From positions 1 to 8,476 of the forward strand of contig JAFECY010000035.1 of the NCBI GenBank assembly GCA_018241865.1: a stretch of 8,476 nucleotides of DNA. The letters are read 5' to 3'. Under the pieces are notes generated by a model. It did no database searches. It had not been told where the DNA came from and saw only the letters and a program-made list of their open reading frames with translations. The translations under genes were made by a program, and so were the position numbers. Of the stretch, positions 1-4,043 are shown in pieces; positions within the stretch are counted from its first letter, which is position 1, and each line of letters opens with the position of its first letter. The stretch is from Pseudomonadota bacterium. Its GTDB lineage: Bacteria > Pseudomonadota > Gammaproteobacteria > Burkholderiales > Burkholderiaceae_D.

Positions 1-105
1 GGGAAATTTGAAAACGGCGAAATGAAGATTGAGGGGTTTGAAAAAACGTATCTCAAAGAAGACGGCCACATGATGATAGGCGTCAATGAATTTGCGAAAA
101 ACTGA
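1..105 (+). CDS. 3' end of an unidentified protein (partial, 34 codons)
   Basis: Frame 1 is open from the first base to a TGA at 103-105 and encodes 34 residues ending in EFAKN. The rest of the gene lies outside the window. The fragment is hydrophilic, rich in Lys, Glu and Gly, and has no membrane segment or recognisable motif, so I assign no function. Its base composition differs from its neighbours: 42 of 105 bases are G or C, with many A-ending codons (GAA, AAA), whereas the biotin and cyclic-di-GMP genes to the right are GC-rich. This could reflect a highly expressed or a transferred gene, but the piece is too short to decide. A strong terminator follows 30 bp after the stop, which supports it being a real gene end. 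The frame call is fairly safe; the identity is unknown. Confidence 0.6.
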   Translation, partial: GKFENGEMKIEGFEKTYLKEDGHMMIGVNEFAKN

Positions 106-135
106 TTCCTCGCTCGCACAGCAAGAGCAGGAATG

Positions 136-175
136 AAAAGGGTTGGCATGATTGCCCACCCTTTTTTTATTTTTT
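136..175 (+). terminator. Rho-independent terminator
   Basis: The arms AAAAGGGTTGGC (136-147) and GCCCACCCTTTT (154-165) pair with a single T-C mismatch around a 6-base loop, and the 3' arm runs into a T-rich tract from 162 to 175. This is a textbook intrinsic terminator for the plus-strand gene ending at 105. Read from the other strand it is weaker, because the tail after the stem is only four T before mixed sequence. It lies directly beyond the stop of the minus-strand gene 167-406, so it may partly serve both convergent genes. Confidence 0.88.
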
Positions 176-406
176 CGACGTTGCCGGATGCGGAGTCGAA
201 TCACACACATCCATGATGTTGAATTTTTTCCCATGCCAGTACAGCGTGTGCCGATAGATCGACACGTCCGAGGCTTTAATGTGCAGCAGCGCTCGCGTGG
301 TGAGATCCATGACCTCTACGGTATCGTCGGATGGTAGGTCGATATTACTGGTTTGCGCATGGTCATCGAATGCGACGACTCTGAATGTGCGATTGCAGGT
401 TTGCAT
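167..406 (-). CDS. Hypothetical protein, 79 aa
   Basis: This is an unrecognised small gene. The ATG at 406-404 is preceded by GAGGAG (418-413) with a 6-base spacer, one of the best Shine-Dalgarno matches in the window. The TAA at 169-167 abuts the intrinsic terminator of the convergent upstream gene. The 79-residue product is soluble, with no signal peptide or membrane segment. It starts MQTCNRTFRVVAFDD, has a mixed acidic middle part (about residues 20-48), an aromatic, His-rich stretch around residues 51-62 (IYRHTLYWHGKKF) and a polar tail ending TSKK. The alternating hydrophobic pattern suggests a small beta-rich fold, but this is inference. No motif identifies a function. It seems monocistronic, since the gene upstream on the other side is divergent. 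Small overlapping plus-strand frames here lack comparable start signals. Confidence 0.65.
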   Translation of the reverse strand: MQTCNRTFRVVAFDDHAQTSNIDLPSDDTVEVMDLTTRALLHIKASDVSIYRHTLYWHGKKFNIMDVCDSTPHPATSKK

Positions 407-412
407 GATGCG

Positions 413-418
413 CTCCTC
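413..418 (-). promoter_or_regulatory. Ribosome binding site deciding the 406 start
   Basis: GAGGAG on the minus strand lies 6 bases upstream of the ATG at 406-404. It is the main evidence that the 79-codon frame is translated. Confidence 0.7.
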
Positions 419-430
419 GCCGATAGGTGA

Positions 431-446
431 GCGGCAGGTTTGCCGC
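431..446 (-). repeat. Perfect hairpin in the leader of the 79-aa gene
   Basis: GCGGCA (431-436) and TGCCGC (441-446) are perfect inverted repeats around a 4-base loop. On the minus strand the element lies about 12 bases upstream of the Shine-Dalgarno of the 79-codon gene and downstream of a possible -10 (TAATAA, 458-453) with no convincing -35. It could be a leader hairpin or a small operator. No T-tract follows on either strand, so it is not an intrinsic terminator. Confidence 0.4.
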
Positions 447-534
447 GATGCCTTATTAGCGCATGGCGCAAGCGTGAAGGGGGTTTAGAATCTGTGTTTT
501 GTGTATCAAAACGTTGCCGGTCTGGCCGGTTGTC

Positions 535-542
535 AGAAAGGA
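535..542 (+). promoter_or_regulatory. Ribosome binding site deciding the TTG 549 start
   Basis: AGAAAGGA lies 6 bases before the TTG at 549-551. The alternative in-frame GTG at 501 has its only purine-rich block (AAGGGGG, about 477-483) some 17 bases upstream, which is too far. This favours the TTG start for the DUF2721 gene. Confidence 0.5.
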
Positions 543-548
543 ATTGCC

Positions 549-1019
549 TTGTTTCCCTTGCTTAAAGTCGATGATGTCACGCACGTCATCCAGCTTGCCG
601 TTGCGCCGGTTTTTCTGTTGACCGGCGTCGGCACCATCATTAGCGTACTGACTAACCGTCTATCGCGCATTGTCGATCGAGTACGCGTGCTGGAGGAACG
701 CTTGGCGCTGTGCGGAACGCGGGAAGAAACGCGGGATGAAGCACGGGAAAATGCCGTACGGGCACGCACGGAACTCGAACTACTGAGCCAGCGCATGCGT
801 TTGATTTATTTCGGCATGACTGCCGAGGTGTGCTGCGGTCTGCTGGTCGGGGTGATTATCGCCATTGCATTCATCGATGCCTTCCTGACGATCAATCTTT
901 CTCGTTTGATTGCCTTGCTGTTCGTGCTGGCCATGCTGGCTTTCATTGGCGGCTTGATGATGTTTTTGCGCGAGATTTTTTTGGCGGTGCGCAGCACCCG
1001 CGCCAGCATGCGCTATTGA
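549..1019 (+). CDS. DUF2721 family membrane protein, 156 aa
   Basis: The product matches the DUF2721 pattern: a short N-terminus, then HVIQLAVAPVFLLTGVGTI and LTNRLSRIVDRVRVLEERL, a charged helical segment, and two closing membrane helices. Numbered from the TTG start, membrane segments are at about 13-35, 86-112 and 115-140. Residues 42-85 are rich in Arg, Glu and Ala and look like a cytoplasmic amphipathic or coiled helix. The family is widespread in proteobacteria and cyanobacteria; I know of no established biochemical role and assign none beyond inner-membrane location. I chose TTG 549 because AGAAAGGA sits 6 bases upstream and because family members normally begin about ten residues before the HVIQLA block. 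A GTG at 501 in the same frame would add 16 residues. The gene stands alone on its strand and ends at a TGA overlapping the convergent gene 1013-1234. Confidence 0.85.
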   Translation: MFPLLKVDDVTHVIQLAVAPVFLLTGVGTIISVLTNRLSRIVDRVRVLEERLALCGTREETRDEARENAVRARTELELLSQRMRLIYFGMTAEVCCGLLVGVIIAIAFIDAFLTINLSRLIALLFVLAMLAFIGGLMMFLREIFLAVRSTRASMRY

Positions 1020-1234
1020 GCTTGCAGATTTGTTTTGATCGCACGGCGTTCATGTGGACGCAACAGCACGCGCAGGATGACAGCGGTGCAGATTTTTTGT
1101 GATTGCAGGTAGTGTGCGGCGAAAGCGGTGCCGGCGGTTTCCTGCAAGGCGATGCCTTTTTCGACAGCTTGGGTGCTGTCGGCATCGAAGCGCGAGTAAT
1201 GCTGGTTGGATCGGGTGGTCTTGATTGCGTTCAC
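1013..1234 (-). CDS. Small hypothetical protein, 73 aa
   Basis: A GTG start at 1234-1232 opens a 73-codon frame closed by TAG at 1015-1013. The codons look coding: third positions are dominated by C and G (for example ACC, GCC, ATC, CTG), which the competing frames do not show. An AGGA lies 10 bases upstream of the GTG, a rather long spacing. The protein is soluble. A helical middle (about residues 25-48, EKGIALQETAGTAFAAHYL) is followed by a helix and a basic tail (ICTAVILRVLLRPHERR). The arrangement 'GTA-A-A-YL ... I-RVL-RP-ERR' resembles short uncharacterised proteins I associate with Burkholderiales, but I cannot name a family. It lies 122 bp downstream of bioC on the same strand and may be read through from the biotin operon; no terminator is evident between them. 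Its 3' end overlaps the DUF2721 gene by 7 bp, tail to tail. Function unknown. Confidence 0.62.
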   Translation of the reverse strand: MNAIKTTRSNQHYSRFDADSTQAVEKGIALQETAGTAFAAHYLQSQKICTAVILRVLLRPHERRAIKTNLQAQ

Positions 1235-1356
1235 GTTCGAGAAATCCTCATGGAGTGGCGACGTGAGAATTCTAGGCAGAGTCAGTGGCGCGAACTAGCG
1301 TTGACGACGGCGTAGCAGATCGCGCTACTCGATGTATTCCTGTTTGCGTCAGCAGC

Positions 1357-2094
1357 TCACATCTCCACGCAAAGCATCCCGATTTCATAATTCGCCGCGA
1401 CGCCATCGCGTAGTTGTCGCAGCACCGGTCGCAGGTTGGTTGGCCGGTGTCCTACGCGCGGCCAATCGGCACCGATGGCACGCAGACTGCGCGCAAAAGC
1501 GCGACCATCGGCGTGGAGATCGGTCAGGGTGAGGCGTTGTGCATGCACCCGTTTTCCGCCCAGATTGGCGCAGGCTTGCAGCAACGCGTCGTAATCCGGC
1601 AGCGGCCGCAGGCCCGGTTCGATGCCGGCGCGTTGGTGCGCGGCGCGCCAGTCGGAAAAAGAACCGTCGAGCAGGATGCTGAAGGCCAGCACGCGGCACT
1701 GATCGGCATGTCGCGCCAGCACCGGTGGCAGCGGATCGAACCACTGGAAGCACATGGTGGAGACGATCCAGTCTGGTGTCGGATCAAATTGCGCGCTGCG
1801 ACCATCGCATAGCGAGAACTGCAAGTGGGTATCGGCAGGCAAACTTTTGCGGCAAAAATCGAGCATGGCCGGCGCGAGATCGGTGGCGTACAGCAGTGCG
1901 TTCTGGTAGCGCGCATGCAGCAGACGCGTGAGCAGACCGGTGCCGCAGCCAATTTCAACGATGTGGTTCGGTGCGGCTAGCGGCAGTTGCGCCAGCCAGT
2001 CGTCGAAGCATACGGCGGCTTGCTGTTGGATGCGTGCCGCTTGTTCGTAGCGCAAGGCGGCGTCAGAAAAACGCGCGGCGACTTGTTCAGGCAT
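1357..2094 (-). CDS. bioC: Malonyl-[acyl-carrier protein] O-methyltransferase BioC
   Basis: BioC transfers a methyl group from S-adenosylmethionine to the free carboxyl of malonyl-ACP, which lets the cytoplasmic fatty acid pathway build the pimeloyl chain of biotin. The 245-residue product has the class I methyltransferase motif I EIGCGTG (47-53), an acidic residue after the second strand (D72 in YATDLAPAML) and the DWIVSTMCFQWF block (108-119), corresponding to the 'SNLAVQW' block of E. coli BioC. Further BioC-like features are LLDGSFSDW (141-149) and SLRAIGA (203-209), matching 'LVQGSL' and 'SLKGIGA' in E. coli. Length is typical (E. coli about 250). The frame is open upstream to an ATG at 2211, but the ATG at 2094 has GGAGG 6 bases before it and starts the typical N-terminus (MPEQVAARFSDAALRYE). 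It overlaps the end of the BioH-like gene by 8 bp, indicating translational coupling. Confidence 0.93.
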   Translation of the reverse strand: MPEQVAARFSDAALRYEQAARIQQQAAVCFDDWLAQLPLAAPNHIVEIGCGTGLLTRLLHARYQNALLYATDLAPAMLDFCRKSLPADTHLQFSLCDGRSAQFDPTPDWIVSTMCFQWFDPLPPVLARHADQCRVLAFSILLDGSFSDWRAAHQRAGIEPGLRPLPDYDALLQACANLGGKRVHAQRLTLTDLHADGRAFARSLRAIGADWPRVGHRPTNLRPVLRQLRDGVAANYEIGMLCVEM

Positions 2095-2731
2095 CGAGCG
2101 CCTCCACAAAAACGGCGATGGCGTCAGCCGCGATTGCCGGTTCGCGCAGTAAGTGCGTGTGATCGCCGGAAAATTCTTGCAATGCGACGCCGGTCTGGTG
2201 AAAACAGGCATGCGTCAGCGCTGGCGACACGATGGCGTCTGCGCTGGTGTGCAGCGCCAGTAGCGGCAAGGACGGCAGTGTGATGTCGAGATCGCACAGA
2301 CGTGTCAGGTGCGCGGACAGTAGCGCTTGGTCGAGTGGGTTTTCCGGTGTGGGCAGTGTGCCGCAACGTTGGCGGAAATCTTGCACGGTGGCGTCCGGCT
2401 CCGTCTGCAAGCGCGCCAGCATGGCGTCGAGTAAACGTAGCGGTGTGCCTTCTGATCGACTAGGTAGGCGACAGAAACGGGTGAAGCCGTTGAGCGAGAT
2501 GGCTGCGCGCCACGGTTGCGCTTGTTGCAGCAACCAAGCGAAACCCCACGAGTGGCCGAGCGCGATCCAGTGCACATCATGCGATAGAGCAGGATGATGC
2601 GGCTGGCCGCCGTAGCCGAGATCAAAGCTGGCGTAACGTGCTTGCGGCAGACGTTGCTGCAAGGCGGCTTGCAATGCTGCCATCGCGCGCGCGTCGTACG
2701 ACCAGCCGTGACAAAGCGCGAAACCGATCAT
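2087..2731 (-). CDS. bioH: BioH-like alpha/beta hydrolase (probable pimeloyl-ACP methyl ester esterase)
   Basis: BioH removes the methyl group from pimeloyl-ACP methyl ester, ending chain elongation and releasing the substrate for BioF. The 214-residue product begins with a strand and HGW (8-10), like the HGW of E. coli BioH. It has the nucleophile elbow GHSWG (59-63, Ser61), a probable acid residue D165 in HTSADAIVSP and a probable catalytic H191 in SGDHTHLLREP, which aligns with 'AHAPFISHP' of E. coli BioH. It is shorter than E. coli BioH (256 aa), so the lid region between about 85 and 145 is reduced. The order bioF-bioH-bioC matches the Pseudomonas bioBFHCD cluster. The start is ATG 2731, which overlaps the bioF stop as ATGA; the frame is open to 2887, but that extension lies inside bioF. 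Hydrolase fold and triad are seen; the substrate is inferred from context. Other biotin gatekeeper esterases (BioG, BioJ, BioK, BioV) are alternatives. Confidence 0.8.
   Translation of the reverse strand: MIGFALCHGWSYDARAMAALQAALQQRLPQARYASFDLGYGGQPHHPALSHDVHWIALGHSWGFAWLLQQAQPWRAAISLNGFTRFCRLPSRSEGTPLRLLDAMLARLQTEPDATVQDFRQRCGTLPTPENPLDQALLSAHLTRLCDLDITLPSLPLLALHTSADAIVSPALTHACFHQTGVALQEFSGDHTHLLREPAIAADAIAVFVEALDA
2101..2105 (-). promoter_or_regulatory. Ribosome binding site deciding the bioC start
   Basis: GGAGG on the minus strand sits 6 bases upstream of the ATG at 2094-2092, inside the end of the BioH-like gene. It selects this ATG over the upstream in-frame ATG at 2211. Confidence 0.75.
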
Positions 2732-3909
2732 AGTGCCTGCTGCTTCCACGCCGTCAATGCTGCCATCAACGTATCGATTTGTGCGGTGCTGTGCGTTGCG
2801 CTCAGCGCGATGCGGATGCGCGCGCCGTGTGGCGGCACTGTCGGCGGACGGATGGCCGACACCAAAATTCCGCGATCCAGCAGCCATTGTTTCAGATCGA
2901 TTGCCGTCTGTGCTGCGCCGACGATGATCGGCACGATATGCGTGCTCGATGCGCCGGTATCAAAGCCGAGTATATGCAGTCGCTCGCGCAGCGTTCGCGC
3001 TTTCTCTTGCAGAGCCGTACGCTGTTCCGCCATCTGCGGCAAGCGTTGCCAGTGATGTAGCGCTGCGCCGATCACCAGCGGCGACGGCGCGGTCGAATAG
3101 ATGAAGCCGCCGCAGCGATTGAGCAAGTAATCGCGCACCGCCTGACTGCAAGCGACATACGCGCCGGCGACGCCGAGCGCTTTGCTGAAGGTTCCCATCG
3201 CCACGCCGAGCGAGCGGCCGTCGCGTTGCATCCAGCCGCTGGCTAGTCCATAGCCGGTTTCGCCGAATACGCCGGTGGCGTGCGCTTCATCGAGATAGAG
3301 CAGGGCGTCGAACTCTGCCGCCAATGCTGTCAGCGCCGCCATGTTCACCTGATCGCCATCCATGCCGAATACGGTTTCGGCGACGATGAAGCGCGGTCGC
3401 GGATCGCTGCGATGCGTTTCCAGCAGACTACGCAAATGCGTCATGTCGTTGTGTCGGTAGCGAACTTGCCGCACGTTCATCAATTGACAGGCATGGTGCA
3501 AACTGGCGTGGTTCAGCCGGTCGGAAAACACCAGCGGCTCTGCGCCGAGTGCTGCAGTATCGAGCAGCGCTGCCAACGCACTGGCATTGGCTTGAAAGCC
3601 GGAATTGAACACCAACGCTGCCTCGGTGCCCTTGGCCGCAGCAATGGCTGCTTCCAGTTCGACATGCGGCGCTAGATTGCCCGACAGCAGGCGCGAGCCG
3701 GTGGCGCCGACGCCATGCATGCGCCCCGCTGCAAGCGCGGCTTCCAGTGCGGCCGGATCATGGGCTAGGCCGAGATAATCGTTGTGCGAAAAATCCGCGA
3801 GTAGCGTCTGCCCGGCGACGGGTTCGCGCGAAGGCAGCAGGCGGCGGCGTTGACTATTGGCGTCGAGCGCATCGCAATATGCGGCATAGCGGGATTCAAA
3901 GGACGGCAT
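2728..3909 (-). CDS. bioF: 8-amino-7-oxononanoate synthase BioF
   Basis: BioF is a cytoplasmic PLP enzyme that condenses pimeloyl-ACP (or -CoA) with L-alanine to give 8-amino-7-oxononanoate, the first committed step of biotin ring assembly. The 393-residue product has the full set of alpha-oxoamine synthase features: SHNDYLGLA (41-49), GATGSRLLSGN (68-78), the PLP-stacking His134 in RLNHASLHH, LYLDEAHATGVFG (204-216, with D207 and H210), the Schiff-base lysine K243 in GTFSKALG, and SAIRPPTVPPHGARIRIALS (351-370). Length is normal (E. coli 384). One deviation is VFGMDGD at 180-186, where E. coli has VFSMDGD. The start is fixed near ATG 3909 by an in-frame TAG at 3930-3928 with no other start codon between. 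No Shine-Dalgarno is visible in the pyrimidine-rich leader. The gene is first in a bioF-bioH-bioC operon and its TGA overlaps the next ATG. Confidence 0.97.
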   Translation of the reverse strand: MPSFESRYAAYCDALDANSQRRRLLPSREPVAGQTLLADFSHNDYLGLAHDPAALEAALAAGRMHGVGATGSRLLSGNLAPHVELEAAIAAAKGTEAALVFNSGFQANASALAALLDTAALGAEPLVFSDRLNHASLHHACQLMNVRQVRYRHNDMTHLRSLLETHRSDPRPRFIVAETVFGMDGDQVNMAALTALAAEFDALLYLDEAHATGVFGETGYGLASGWMQRDGRSLGVAMGTFSKALGVAGAYVACSQAVRDYLLNRCGGFIYSTAPSPLVIGAALHHWQRLPQMAEQRTALQEKARTLRERLHILGFDTGASSTHIVPIIVGAAQTAIDLKQWLLDRGILVSAIRPPTVPPHGARIRIALSATHSTAQIDTLMAALTAWKQQAL

Positions 3910-3945
3910 GAGGGGTTCGGGAAAAGCCTAGTTCGATGCGAGAGC

Positions 3946-3951
3946 ATCTTA
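3946..3951 (-). promoter_or_regulatory. Possible -10 element upstream of bioF
   Basis: TAAGAT on the minus strand lies 36 bases upstream of the bioF ATG and fits a sigma-70 -10 box in four of six positions. No good -35 lies at 16-18 bp. The palindrome at 3955-3979 would overlap the spacer and -35 position, as expected for a repressor site. This is a weak prediction. Confidence 0.25.
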
Positions 3952-3954
3952 CCT

Positions 3955-3979
3955 GAACCTGCGCCCTTCGTTCTGGTTC
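3955..3979. promoter_or_regulatory. Palindrome GAACC-N15-GGTTC, possible biotin operator
   Basis: GAACC (3955-3959) and GGTTC (3975-3979) form a perfect 5-bp inverted repeat separated by exactly 15 bases, 46 bp upstream of bioF. The inner AACC-N15-GGTT core and spacing match the core of the known BirA box (TTGTAAACC-N14/15-GGTTTACAA), but the outer bases do not match well. A repeat this short could arise by chance. Its position before the first biotin gene is the main reason to list it. Confidence 0.22.
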
Positions 3980-4043
3980 GTTTCCCATCCCGCCTACGGT
4001 TTGGCGCGGAGAGTCGGCGTAGATCGCAGTCCGGCGGGCGAGC

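Noticed and set aside
152..337. 61-codon plus-strand frame starting inside the terminator
   Set aside because: Its start falls in the terminator loop, it has no ribosome site, and it is antisense to the better-supported 79-codon gene.
1103..1315. 70-codon plus-strand frame after the DUF2721 gene
   Set aside because: It competes with the minus-strand 1013-1234 frame, whose codon bias and protein pattern are far better.
1312..1328. GTAGC/GCTAC hairpin downstream of bioC as an operon terminator
   Set aside because: It has only five base pairs with a 7-base loop and no T-tract on the minus strand.
1414..1812. 132-codon plus-strand frame opposite bioC
   Set aside because: It is a shadow of bioC with no ribosome site or recognisable protein features.
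2594..3055. 153-codon plus-strand frame opposite bioF and the BioH-like gene
   Set aside because: It is antisense to two recognised genes, has Cys/Arg-rich unlikely composition and no start signals.
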